The notes under the pieces are model-generated. The model did not search any database. It was not told the DNA's origin and saw nothing but the letters and a program-made list of their open reading frames with translations. Of a stretch of DNA of 64,000 bases, positions 48,624 through 59,380 are shown piece by piece (the stretch's first letter is position 1; each line of letters opens with the position of its first letter). The DNA is from Papiliotrema nemorosa (Eukaryota > Basidiomycota > Tremellomycetes > Tremellales > Rhynchogastremaceae). The stretch lies in contig JASKOT010000002.1 in assembly GCA_032158125.1 (NCBI GenBank), positions 310,001 through 374,000 on the forward strand, read 5' to 3'. The translations under genes were made by a program, and so were the position numbers.

Positions 48624-49772
48624 TTATTTCCCAGTGATCTGCTTTTGTAGCACAGCCCGCAGCATCCATAGAAGTAGCATAGAAATTCCAGCCGAATGCA
48701 TCAAATGCCACGAATTGGTCCACCGTGCGTCTTGAGCGTGTTTCACCACCTGGTCATAACGCCGTATAATGCCGATCTGATACGCGCCCGGGGTGTGTGG
48801 AATTTCAGTACAAGTTGCAGGCTCCTGTTCTTCTTCTTTATCCCAGCAGGTGAGTCTATCCACATGGTTCCAGGTCATTAACACTGGCTGACAGGTACAG
48901 CTCCAAGGTCACAATGCTCGTCACAAACGAAAGAAGCAGAAATGGTTAGCTTCTACCTCCTATTCCTCTTCGGGTTTGAGCTAACTCTACAGCTCTCCTT
49001 CACACTTCCGAGCGGGCTAAGGTCCTGGAATTCAAACCCCTCCTTCGTTTAGATTGAACCGGTCCGAAATGGATTTCCCAAGTCTAAAGACTTGTCCCGC
49101 CCGACCAGAAATGCGTCTTTCCCTTCTATGCTCCTCGCAACCCGGAGAAGCGCTTTGCGTGGAGGGAGAAGGGCAAAGACTTGGTATGGGCGTGTGTGGG
49201 TTGCCTCATGTTCCGTCTCTTTTCATTCGCCACGGCATGGGAAGAGGTCTACCTTTGAGGTTAGAAGTGTCGAGAGTCGACTCTCGACCCGGACATCAAG
49301 AGGCTTTAGTGCAATTTGGTGACGTCTCCCCTGGATTTACGGGTCAAACTCTTCAGCGTACCCATACATCGAACAACGAACCTGGATCTCTCGGGTGAAA
49401 GGGTAGTTGGGAGAGAAATGGATCATGTTCAAGAGGGAGATAACTCGATCAGGACTACTCTGGGGCTGCTGGGCTCATGGCCCATCTTGGCCTAGATTTT
49501 TCCATAACACCGATGCATTCATCATTCATCATTCATCATTCATTCTCACTGCTGTATAGTGATTTGGAGTGCTGAACGTTACTGATGCGCCCGTCACTGA
49601 GTCGACGATGCTATCCCCTTGCTCAAGGTGAATGATGCGGATTCTGCCCAATGTGACAAGCTCATTTCCATATCCATTTTCAATTAGCATTTCGGGAGTA
49701 TGTAGGGTATATGCCATCAGCTTCGTGGTCCAATCCTCCTCCTCTACTATCCTACCCATCACGTCTCGACAT
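48624..49772. other. Region with unresolved small plus-strand gene
   Basis: Strong plus-strand splice signals occur at 48849 (GTGAGT), 48895 (CTGACAG), 48956 (GTTAGC) and 48992 (CTAAC...CTACAG). A downstream frame ending at about 49258 reads well as protein: FYAPRNPEKRFAWREKGKDL, then VWACVGCLMFRLFSFATAWE. It looks like a short membrane protein, but I could not assemble all exons in one frame. The 3' part (49260-49770) holds a heptamer repeat and the VIP1 3' flank. Confidence 0.35.
49516..49543. repeat. Short tandem repeat, CATTCAT x4
   Basis: Four consecutive copies of the heptamer CATTCAT, the last followed by a further T. A simple microsatellite in the intergenic region downstream of VIP1. 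Confidence 0.85.
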
Positions 49773-50926
49773 CTATTGAGGAGGAATGATACCGGGGACA
49801 GCGGCGGGGATTTTGGTGTCGACAGCAGCCGCCGGCTCACCGGTAGAGCCAGCGGGGACGGCAGCGGTGGTAGCGGCAGAGGTCGGGGTAGCAGGAGCGG
49901 AGGCCTTCTTCTCGTCCTATACGTCAGCGCGATGCCTGATAGCCAGCATTCGACTCACGGCAATTCGTCGGGCCTCCTCGTGAACATCCAGTACCTGCTT
50001 CTGCGTAGTGGTGTAGAAATTCTGCACCCTGATTGTCAGACATGCATCAAGATACACCACATTCAACTCACTTTTGTCCAACAGGAGTAGAGAAGACTCG
50101 GTTGTAGTACTCTTGGAATTTGGCAGAGACACCTCGGTTCTGGTCGACTTCCCGAGTCTTGGCGACAACAGCAGCGGCTTGCTCGTTGAGTTTACCAGAG
50201 ACAGTCTTGTCCTCTCCTACAACCTTGTTACCGACAGTGTGGTCGAGAGAGGAGAAAAAGTCGAGGAATTTGCTCGAGATTCCTTGCTTGTCTTGAGATG
50301 TCAGCGATGTTTCGTTGAATCCGCAGCAGAGTCTACTCACGGTCAAAGTCGATGGCTCGTTGAATAACGTGGTCACCCATGACGTATCCGTGGGCAAGAT
50401 ACTCGGCGACAATGGCGGCCTAGCCGTCAGCTTATTCGATATTATGGAATCACGGCAGCTAACCTTTGGCTTGTCCTCTTGGGAGATACCAGTTCCAGTG
50501 ACACCGGCACCGATAGGCGTTGAACCAGTCGCACCGGAAGGCAAGACTGAAGCTTTAGGCTCGGCATCCGAAGACGAAGTGACCTCGAGGTGGGCACCGT
50601 CAAGCTACACGATCAGCATCTGTATGACTCCGAATTCGACCAAGCTTACAGTACCGCCGTTCAACATTCTATTCCTGTCAGTAACTTTTCACCCAACAAC
50701 CACCACACATGACACAGGGGTAAATGAGCTATACTCACAATGAAGTTCGCATGGCACTCAATTTCTCGAAAGTAATATCGGCAGTCGTACCGGATTTCTG
50801 GACGCTGACCAGTTTACCACAGAACGAAAAGAAGTCGTGCAGCTTCTCCTCGGTGGTCTCGGGAGCAAGACCGGCAACGTGGATGGTGTATCCTGGGACG
50901 ACGGCGGCGGCGGCAGATGTGGACAT
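49773..50926 (-). CDS. VIP1: RRM-domain protein Vip1
   Basis: Seven exons (50926-50739, 50674-50650, 50604-50464, 50419-50341, 50291-50072, 50028-49959, 49916-49773) give 288 residues. The N-terminal RRM has beta1 YTIHVAGLAPETTEEKLHDF, and FFSFCGKLVSVQ; it lacks the usual aromatic RNP-1 sequence, as is typical for Vip1. The second half has the Vip1-specific helical region: AIVAEYLAHGYVMGDHVIQR, GISSKFLDFFSSLDHTVG and GVSAKFQEYYNRVFSTPVGQ. The tail is Ala/Pro/Thr-rich. Vip1 homologues are conserved in fungi, with a poorly defined role in RNA or cytoskeleton biology. Exon 2 is a 25-nt micro-exon encoding NRMLNGGT, which completes the RRM. An open minus-strand frame beyond the stop (49529-49840) is out of frame and rejected. 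Confidence 0.88.
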
Positions 50927-51279
50927 TGCGAATGAGTTGGTCTATGTGGTGTAGGATGTGAAGGCTTCTTTGTTCTGTCAGAGAAGAGTTGAAAGAGAAA
51001 GAGTGACTGCTGGTGAAAAAAGGCTGTGAACACAAAGAGAGTGGTGGAGAGTGAGAGGTGGCGGCGGGGAGCGTACGTCATAGCACCACTGTAGGATTAT
51101 TTTTTGATCCCGCTCAGATAAGCAATTATCATTATTATCATCATCATGAGTCGATTGTGCATGCATGCGCAGGCTGGCTGCATGGTGAACAGCAGACGCC
51201 ATGTAGCGACTTGCAAGTACTTGAGAGTGTGGCGGTATCGACGCGATATAGTCAATCTGCATTGCCTACTGTTCCTCCC
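50927..51279. other. Intergenic, VIP1 promoter and MED7 3' flank
   Basis: CT-rich on the minus strand just upstream of VIP1, with TTATTATCATCATCATGA-like triplet repeats around 51128-51150. No gene seen. Confidence 0.5.
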
Positions 51280-52230
51280 TCACATCTTCACGAAGTCCCC
51301 TCCAGCGCCTCTCGGCTCAGAATCCATAGTCTCATCCTTATCCGCGGAGGACTTCCTGGCGGCCTCCCTGAGTCTGTATATACTGCTTGCAATGGAGCGA
51401 CATTTTCTGTTCCGGTCAGCTCCTTACCCTCGAGGAGATTATCAGGCTCACTTTCGTAATGCCGCAGTCTGAGCTTTCCGACTCTCCACTTGTTTTTCCA
51501 TTAACATGACCAAGGTCGCCTCGGCCTTGACGTATCAGTATGAGATCGCCATCTCCCCTCGACCTACCTGTATACCTCGTAACTGGTTCGAGGAGACCAT
51601 CAGCGTTGCTGCCAAATTTGACATGTGCTGTATATACTGCCCAGTCAGTATCGGTGACTCGGATTTGAATCATCGCGCACCGGATCTCCGACATGGGAAA
51701 TTTGGCGTTGGGCCAATTCCATGGGATTCAGAGCGGCTTGCGTCAAGGTGTCAATCAACAGCAGCAACGTATGCAAGAACGAATGTAAGATGGGCGGCAG
51801 TGACACTTGAGGCGGCTGGTCGGGATCAACCCAGGGTGGTAGACCAATCTCCGTCGCAGAGGGTATGACCATGTCGGTCTGATCATAAGCTTTCTCTAAG
51901 CATGTCGAGGAGGGGATATACGGTATACACTTCGCCGAAACACTTCCAACGACCGTCTTCTTCCACCCAGTCTGCACGAGGTGGTTCGAGCGTTGAACGG
52001 AGGGTTTGATATTCTTCTTCCTCTTCTGAGCTACGCTCCCCATTTGCGACATGCTCAGGAGTTGAAGTCGGCAAAGCGCGATTCTTTGATGTCCCACTGG
52101 GCCCAGCTAGAGAGGCGTACCGAGTGAGATTAGCGGTCGTGAATTGTTGGTAGAACGCTGGTGGGGGCGGAAACAGCGTATTCACCAGATCTTGAGGATC
52201 ATGTTGGGGTGCTGGACCTTCCTCCGCCAT
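51280..52230 (-). CDS. MED7: Mediator complex subunit 7
   Basis: Five exons (52230-51922, 51878-51681, 51636-51568, 51525-51452, 51406-51280) give 258 residues. The N-terminus carries the Med7 signature LVNTLFPPPPAFYQQFTTAN. It is followed by an acidic Glu-rich stretch and GLPPWVDPDQPPQVSLPPIL, then the helix SFLHTLLLLIDTLTQAALNP, and the coiled-coil part HMSNLAATLMVSSNQLRGIQ, and ATLVMLMEKQVESRKAQTAA. Med7 pairs with Med21 in the hinge of the Mediator middle module and is essential in yeasts. The 46-nt intron with a GTGCGC donor is unusual but is required to keep the frame. The gene is divergent from CTI6 with 337 bp between the starts. Confidence 0.9.
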
Positions 52231-52567
52231 TTTGGAGGTTGTCAAACGCTGCGTTGCGATCCATGTAACACGACTCGACCGGGTAAACGCGCGAAGGGGT
52301 GTGCAGTGCGGCGATGTCCGCTGTTGTTCTCGCTGGGTGGTCCCCCTTCTCCTCGTGCTTCCGGACAACATGATTCGAGTGATATCATCTCACACTTACT
52401 CCCATATTCGACCCTCATCCATCCTGCCCTGCTTCGAGTCAGTCCGCCAGTATACGAGTTTGATGGCAGCCAGTCGAGAGCCGTAGCGTTGTCAAGCTCA
52501 GCACCGCCAGCTCGACTCTATACACGCCTCCATACAGGCTCCCCCTAATACCCCTACACTGCCCATT
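52231..52567. promoter_or_regulatory. Bidirectional promoter, MED7 and CTI6
   Basis: 337 bp separate the two start codons, so the promoters must overlap or abut. Both products act in Pol II transcription control. I see no clear TATA box or named factor site. Confidence 0.5.
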
Positions 52568-55500
52568 ATGGAATCCAGGAAAAGACACGCCTCTGCATCA
52601 ACCTCAACATACTCGGAAGACCAGTCCAAGTCTCATGCGAGGCGTGGTTCACATTCTGCGACTCCCGCAGAGCTCGATGAGGATGGTGAGTGACCCTTCC
52701 TGACATCGGATCCTCCCCAGAACGGTGCAATCGGCGGGGCCCGGGGAGGCGCGAAGCCTATAAGCTCTTGAGGATATCACACTCTGGTAAAAGACGCCCT
52801 GTGGTGGTCGGAGCAGCTGTCCATGCAGTCAGGCTCAACTCGGGGCTGTCAAGCAGAATTTTGCCTCGAGTCAGCCTATGTTTTCCCGCTTCACCGCTCC
52901 ATTGAGCTTCACTCCCTCCTGATTGAGCGTAGTCAGTCTTGCTAACGCCCACAGGCAACGCTAGGAGGTCTACTCGAGGACGCAATCCATTACCTCCCAC
53001 AACAGGACCTCTCTTTCCTCCACTCCCGCCTAAAATACCCAAATCCCGTTCGACATCGGCGCTAAACGCAGCAGCGTCCTCGTCCGACGCCAATGCCGTC
53101 CCCACTTCCGCCACAGACAACACGAGTAATCAAAGCGGCACTGGACTTGCGGATGATGAACTATCTGGGCTGTCCAGCCCCGGCGAGAGCAAGAAGGATT
53201 TGCCGAGTGGCTCCATCAACAGCTTGACCCCTCCACCACCTACGAGCGAGGACGCTAATCTCGACATGGACATCGATGACCCACCGGCAGACGAAGCAGA
53301 GGCAACTACTCCCGTCGCTTCAGAAAGTCGGATGGAGGGAACCGAAGATCCGGGAGCATGGGATGCATACCATCGTCAACGGGCCGTGAGGGGTTTCGGG
53401 CAGACAAGCGAAGTCAAGACGGAACCCCAGGATGTTCCCGAGGACAATGACGAGACGCCGAGGAAGGGTACGAATGGTAACGGGCATGCGAAAACAGAGT
53501 CGGTGGGGAAATGGACAGAAAGCGTCGCACCAGAGTCACCCCCACCGACAGCTCGTATGGATTCCGGTGGGCGGCTAGGCAGGAAACGGAGAGGAGAGGA
53601 TCAGTTGTTATTGGATGATCATCTTTTGCCGGCGGAAATGAGAAGAGGAGCTGCGGCGGGGAAGAAGTCTGTCGATGAGAAAGTACATGTCGAGAGCGAA
53701 GCACCGGCCGATGAGGAGGAAGAAGAAGATGGTGAGGAAGAGCAGGAAGACAAGGTGCGATGTGTCTGTAAGACCGAGGGTGAGCAGAGGTCTTTCTAAT
53801 GTCTCACGTGCTCATGGACAGATCCCGAGATCATGATGATTCAATGTGATGAATGTTCAGTATGGCAGCATGGTCCGTGTATGGGAATCTGGAATGACGA
53901 CGAGGCACCAGACGGTGAGTTCGAGCGGTGGAGGATATATTCTGACCAGTAGAATACTATTGTGAAGAGTGTCGACCAAATCTACATCTTGCTTTAAAGC
54001 GGTACTTGCGTTCCAAGGGGAAGATGCTGTGAGTTGTCGCAGCAGGAGCAACTGGACTAACCAGTACAGAGCAAATGCCTACATCACCCCTACCCCTTCT
54101 GAGATCCGTAAACTCCATCCGTCTACCGACAAGAATAACCCTTCTCAGTCCACGCGCTGGACCGATCCAGCGTATCAAGATCCTCCAATCCCGGCAAAAC
54201 CTCCCGTCAGATCGCATCATCGGAAGGAAGTCGCCAATGCAGTGGATGTATCCAAAAGCGGGAACAAGGACAAGGCAGGGCAGCATCCTGGATCGCGCAA
54301 AGTGCCGTCTGGACGGGATCAGTCCTCCACGTCTGGACAGCCGCACGGTCCGCCGTCGTCGGGAAAGCAGGATACAAAGAGGAAAGGACCTCACGAGTCG
54401 ACGGTCAAACGCACATTATCGGTCAACAGTCCATCTCCCTCGCACTCTCCACCACCGCATGGTCAGCATCCATCAGCAAAGAGGAGGAGTACGATGAACT
54501 CGAGAGATGCAGCTTACGAGCTGGAGATGAAGGCTGCTCTGGACGCCAGCAGGAATGATGCACCTCCCTCCGAGGCAATCGAGGAAGAGGCGCTTGCCGA
54601 CGCGGACGTCTCAGAGGCAGAGGGAGACGAGAAGATGCCAGCGAGAAAGGGTAAAAGGAAGAGGGAGGATGATGAGGGGCATGAAGCGGGTAAGTGGTGG
54701 TCCGACAATAATGTATGGAGTTGGCTAACCGCAGGTTCTGACGCTACGCTAGGCCCACAGGCGAATGGCAAAGCCAAACACCCTAATCAATATACCTATC
54801 GGCCCAAACCTGTATCCCAAATCCAAGCAACTGCATCCCCCATGCGGCGCGTTGCTACCGGATCCACTCCTGCACCATCCTTACCACCCCCGGCCCAACA
54901 TGAGCATGGTACGCGAAGAGCGGGTGCCATTGCTAGTGGGATCATACCACCGCCGCCCAACACCATATCAGTGCACAATTTGCACTGGCACCTCCCCGAC
55001 CATCTCGCAGCGTTTTCAGATATCCTCCCCGGTCCAGATCCGATACCTCTCGAGGCCAGGACATCGAGAACAATGGCAACATTATCCAGGAATCATTTTA
55101 TCAACCAGAAATATGGTCCTTTCACCGAGGAGAGGGATGAAAAGGGGAATCTGCTACTGCCTGAAGAGCCTTCTCCCCGGGAAGTCCTGGGCGACCCGAA
55201 TACTCAGCTAGAACCTCCGACGAGGGTCCGATATCCCGCGAGACGTATTACCACAGCAGACGTGCGCAAACGAATACGAAACATGATGGATTATGTCAGT
55301 CGAGCTCAGCAGGAGGAGTCGAGGCGGAAAGAGAGAGCCGGGCTTATAGGTATCGACCTGAATCGTCTGCCTACCGCTGTGCACCTCGACAAGGATGGCA
55401 ACGAGCAAAATTCCGACGCCGAGAGGCTACTCGCTACCACGTTCGGTCAGGGTCAGACATCGGCGGAAATGATGGATGAATTGATGAAAGATCTGATCAA

Positions 55501-56185
55501 TTTCCAGGAGAATTTCGCAGGTATGGCTACGGCTGGGAACAACTTTGGAGTTTCGCCTTTACCGCCCACGAGCGCGATGTTTAGCTCGAGCATGCCCCCC
55601 ACGCCGACTGTGCCTGATACCACAATGATGAGTGCACGACGGTCGAGTCATGGAGAGATTGCACACACGCTCGAGGTGGTTGACGCGGTATTGGAGGATG
55701 TTCAGGCGGGTGCAAGGGACACGGCGGAGACTGCCGTGGAGGAGGAGCTTGATAAGTCGGCCACAGGGCCCGACGACGCAGCGGACGACGCGCGGGACAA
55801 GGAGCCCATCGATGCCGAGTTGCCAGTCGAAGAAGCCCTAGAAGACCCAGGCACAGCGATGGACATCGATCCGCCGGACCATGGTGTTCCCGTCGAACCG
55901 CAATCAAACCTGGATTCAGGCCAAGGTGAATCCTTGAGCGCGTCTGCACCGCAGGTCGCTGTGACCACCGGGGATCCCAACCCTGAGGTCTCCTCGGAGA
56001 AGACGGAGGTGCCTCCGCTTGCAGTCGACACCCAAGCGCCTGACGCTACCGCTCAGTCTACCATCGCAGAGGCGGAAGAGGCAGTCGACGTATACAGGGC
56101 GGGCAAGGTGGACGAAGTGATCACTCGGCCCGAGGAAGTCAAAGTGGCAGCTCCTCCTAGTGGCTCCGACGCGATAGCAGTCTAG
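52568..56185 (+). CDS. CTI6: PHD-finger protein Cti6-like, Rpd3L/Sin3 complex subunit
   Basis: Exons 52568-52685, 52955-53779, 53822-53914, 53953-54028 and 54070-56185, with a further intron at 54690-54734, give 1060 residues (1075 if that intron is retained). The N-terminal 310 residues are disordered and acidic. The PHD finger, spread over three exons, has the full C4HC3 set: VRCVCKTEGDPEIMMIQCDE, CSVWQHGPCMG, EYYCEECRPNLH. After a basic, Ser/Pro-rich linker there is a conserved patch NHFINQKYGPFTEERDEKGN, and RRITTADVRKRIRNMMDYVS, which suits Cti6-like proteins. The rest is acidic and disordered. In yeast, Cti6 belongs to Rpd3L, binds H3K4me3 and is needed for growth when iron is scarce. 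The first intron, 52686-52954, is 269 nt, much longer than average here. HAPX is convergent 230 bp downstream. Confidence 0.8.
54690..54734 (+). other. In-frame, stopless 45-nt intron in CTI6
   Basis: GTAAGT donor, GGCTAAC branch site and CGCAG acceptor, all near-consensus. The 45 bases are all sense codons in the CTI6 frame (GKWWSDNNVWSWLTA), so it is invisible to an ORF caller. Three tryptophans in this otherwise charged, disordered region support its being an intron. Confidence 0.7.
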
Positions 56186-56415
56186 TCGGGCGCCCATGAT
56201 GGAAGATTGTCAAGAGAAATAGGCAGGACCATTTGTTCGACACACAGTATCTTATGACATTTTATCATTTATCATACCATGTCCTTGTAGCATTGAAATG
56301 TCAAACAACTCTTCGAGCTTGAGCCGCGCAGTACTGCCAGTCGTAGAGGCGATTTGTAGCATGGATATGAGCGTGATCAAAGTACAACCTATATCTCTAG
56401 CTGCTTCTAAACTTC
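56186..56415. terminator. Shared 3' region of CTI6 and HAPX
   Basis: 230 bp between the stops of two convergent genes. It contains AT-rich TTATGACATTTTATCATTTA-type sequence around 56250-56280 that may serve polyadenylation on both strands. Confidence 0.5.
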
Positions 56416-58375
56416 TTACTCTAATTTCCGCTTCTTCATATCCCTCTCCGACTGCCCCTCTTCTCCCACGGGTCCTCTGCCCGTGGCCGAGATGGCGGGA
56501 GACGAAGGTGCCGATGTACTGTCCAAAAGACGCAGCGCATCGCGGACCGCACTCGTCTCCACAGCCATACTCCTTTTTTTGCTCCCCACCCCCATGCCCG
56601 TCCCCTCTACCCTGCGATCCTTCCCTGCAGGCGCAAGAACGGGCGAAGGAGCAGGACTTGGTTCTCCTCTCACTGCAGAGGTAGACATTGTTCGACGAGA
56701 GACGACATCTGCAAGCAGAGACAGACTTGCAAATTTAGAATTTGGATGCGCTTTCAACGCTTTCCAAGCTTTATCAGCCGTCATAGTCTCGTGTGGTGCA
56801 TTCCGGTCGGTGGTGACTTCTGACAAGGACGTGGGTTGATAGTGCGACACCGGAGTGACGGTTTCTGCAGGTTGGCCGGGGATAGCTGGTTCTGCCGTAT
56901 CAAAGAGGTTTGAGCAGAATTCTTGGCCTGATACGATTAGCACGAAGAGGCAGAGCAAGATAAAGCAGGACTGACCAAATCGATCATCGCGGCAGGCTTC
57001 ACAATTGGACGGATCTCCACTACACACTGCGTCGTCGTTCTTTTTCGGTGACATCGCAGCAGTCGGAGGATCGAGAGCCCAGATGGGGGCAGCCTTTGTC
57101 CTCGAGCGACCTAGACGGAGGGGCACAGCAGCAGTGGATATGGTGGTCGAAAAGGTTGTGGCGGTCACCATGGGGGATTGGCTGGAGCCGTGAGAACTGG
57201 CTGTGGCTTTACAAGCGCAGAAACTGGCCGAGGTGCATAGACCACACCCGTCGTCGAGCGACACCCCGAGGCTAATCTCGGGGGATGGTGAGGGGGGTAT
57301 GACCGGTTTCACATCTTCCGCATCGTCCATGTCGTTGATGACTCGACAGAGACACTCTTCGTGGGTTTGACATACGCCACACGAAGGATCACCCCCTGGA
57401 GTTGGATCGGGATGTTGTTCCGCCATTGCCTTGACGGCGAGATGCAACGCTGCCAAGGGTGCTGTAGGTTGGACAGCAGGTAGAGTGGGCACTTGGTCTC
57501 GCTGTTGACAAGGGCAGTCTGGATCAGGATCGGGGCAGATTGGGCAGTCCATGGTGGCTCGACGATCGGTATTAGGCACGATGGTGGGCATGACGGGGAC
57601 GGGTCGTTGGGTATATGTAGGTCGGGTGAAATGAGGTGGAGACGATACGCCACCCCGCAAGTCGGTCAATTGAGTGTTGAGGCGGACAACCACTTGCTCG
57701 TAATTTGCTCTTTCGGCCTCCCACGAGTCTCGCTGGGACTGGAGATCGTTGACATCCATGCGAAGTGAGATGACTTCCTTTTTCAGTCTCTCATTGTCCG
57801 CTTTTAAGGCTCGAGCAACTTCTTGCAGTCTCACATTGGAGTGAATCTCGTCGGCTTCATATTGACGTAGTCGTTCTTCGAGCGTGGTAATATAGTCTGT
57901 GCGTCGGGCTCGATGTGCTCTTTGGGATAGGCGATTCTGAGATTGCCGTTTCTGGTGATCAGCATGGCTCAGAGTATCTCGAAGGGACGTGACTCACATT
58001 GTCTGGCTCTTCCACGCTGACTTTGCGTCCTGGCTTTGCGCGTTCAGGGAGAACCCATTCTTTGCTTGGTTTTGCAAAGACCTTGCCAGAGCTGGACGAA
58101 GTATCTTTGCTGCTTGATGGGGTTGACGACGAATTGGAAGCCGCAGCAGGTGGGAGTGTCGCAGGGGTGGATCGAGGTGTAGATGATGCGGTGGACGATG
58201 GGCGTCGGGAAATGGTTGGTGTAGGTTGGGTCGGCCTCGCTTTGACCTGCGCGACAGGTCTTGACGCTATGCTAGAGGTGGAAGCTGCTGGTCGGGGCAT
58301 AGTGACCTGTCGTTTGGGTTGAGCGAGGAGGGAGTCGTGAAGCTGTGAAGGAGGAGGGAGCGCAGCGACCGACAT
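56416..58375 (-). CDS. HAPX: Iron-responsive bZIP regulator HapX
   Basis: Exons 58375-57998, 57951-56976 and 56927-56416 give 621 residues. Exon 1 ends with the Hap4-like CBC-binding motif KEWVLPERAKPGRKVSVEE. Exon 2 opens with the bZIP basic region KRQSQNRLSQRAHRARR and a coiled coil (LRQYEADEIHSN, ALKADNERLKKEVISLRMDV). Four cysteine-rich clusters follow: CPICPDPDPDCPC, CGVCQTHEECLC, CGLCTSASFCAC, and a last one spanning an intron, CEACRDDRFGQEFC. This combination is specific to HapX, which binds the CCAAT complex. It represses iron-using genes and activates uptake in low iron, while its Cys clusters sense Fe-S status. The ATG at 58375 is used; the upstream TTG is not. Its neighbour across the shared promoter is the iron permease FTR1. 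Confidence 0.95.
56928..56975 (-). other. In-frame, stopless 48-nt intron in HAPX
   Basis: GTCAGT donor, CTAAT branch-like site and TATCAG acceptor. It is 48 nt, with no stop. It splits the fourth Cys cluster between CEACRDDRFG and QEFC; removal restores the expected CX2CX8C spacing. Translated, it would give QSCFILLCLFVLIVSG, a strongly hydrophobic 16-mer out of place in a nuclear factor. Confidence 0.75.
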
Positions 58376-58600
58376 GCCGAGTGGTTCTGAGCGATGAAAG
58401 AGACGTTTCGGCAAAGTCCTCTACGAGCGGGTCAGAGTGTCCACAATCAGAGCGGATGGTAGAACAGGAATAGAGGTGAGATGAGTGGCTATCATCCAAG
58501 GCGGAGAATACTGTTCATCCCTCGACGAAAGTTGCGTTGGAATGAGACGACTTTGACTCTTGGCGCCTAGTTTCTGACCCCTTGGGATGACTGATCCTGG

Positions 58601-58609
58601 TTATCTGAT
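58601..58609 (-). promoter_or_regulatory. Iron-GATA site, exact match, HAPX side
   Basis: Reads ATCAGATAA on the minus strand, 226 bp upstream of the HAPX start. It is an exact match to ATCWGATAA, the extended site used by iron-repressing fungal GATA factors. Confidence 0.6.
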
Positions 58610-59199
58610 TACGAGCGGCGACCTTCTAGGTCCGAGGGGCATCAAAGTGCCACATTGCGATAAACCCGAATGATACTACTACCTTGAGCGTTGCACGGGA
58701 GAGTGAGGGGATCATCGGCCGATGCAGTTGAAACGACTAGGCCCTAACAGACGGAACCTTTTGGGATACCCCAGTCATCCCAATGTGGCACTTTTGGTCG
58801 GCCGACACCATGGCGCAAGGCACGGATGCCGTGTGTTTGCTCGCTATCAGATTAGGGTAGCTCAAGATTTTTCTCAGATCTATTTCGGTAGCATCTCCCG
58901 TTAGGGAGACAGCAGACAGATACAAGCGACAGCCCCTCCATGCAGGTTATGCAAGTTCTGAGTTCCGTCCCGTGCCCTCTCCTTCTGCCCACTGCACGTA
59001 CAGCACAAAGCTCCTAGGGAGACCAGAGCATTTGATCCAGATCTACATCCCAATCTCCCCTCTTACTCCCACTGGTCTGCAAATTCGACCGATTCCGTTT
59101 CCCGCCTATACGCACTAGTATAAACGACTCTCACCCGGCCGTCTTATATTCGACTTATTTCGGGCGACATCTTGGCTTGCTAGTCGTTGAGTCTACCAA

Positions 59200-59215
59200 A
59201 TCTGATAAAAATTGG
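59200..59215 (+). promoter_or_regulatory. Composite GATA + CCAAT element, FTR1 side
   Basis: ATCTGATAA (59200-59208) is followed two bases later by ATTGG (59211-59215), that is, CCAAT on the other strand, about 170 bp upstream of the FTR1 start. HapX acts through the CCAAT-binding complex, and iron promoters in other fungi combine CCAAT with nearby GATA or HapX half-sites. Confidence 0.6.
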
Positions 59216-59380
59216 ACCCGAAAGGCGAAAAACGCCTCTTGCAGTCGACCGTGGATACGCTATATACACGCTCGATACCGTCCGACCTTTGAGGCCTTTT
59301 CTCTTTCGTATCTGATCACTCGACCACTCCGTCGCGCAACTCTTCGAGTACGACAGTCTGTTGAATACTCGTTGCCCAAC

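Larger units (their letters stand above)
58376..59380. promoter_or_regulatory. Divergent HAPX-FTR1 regulatory region
   Basis: About 1 kb separates the two start codons. It holds two exact ATCWGATAA sites (58601-58609 on the minus strand, 59200-59208 on the plus strand) and two 8/9 matches (58844-58852 and 59308-59316, minus strand). CCAAT boxes are at 58780-58784 and 59050-59054 (+) and 59211-59215 (-). No coding frame is supported. The motif is that of fungal iron GATA factors (SreA/Urbs1/Sfu1, Cir1 in Cryptococcus); occupancy is inferred. Confidence 0.65.

Noticed and set aside
49529..49840. A 103-codon minus-strand frame beyond and overlapping the VIP1 end
   Set aside because: It is out of frame with VIP1, which ends at 49773 after the expected Pro-rich tail, and it lacks splice links to any upstream exon.
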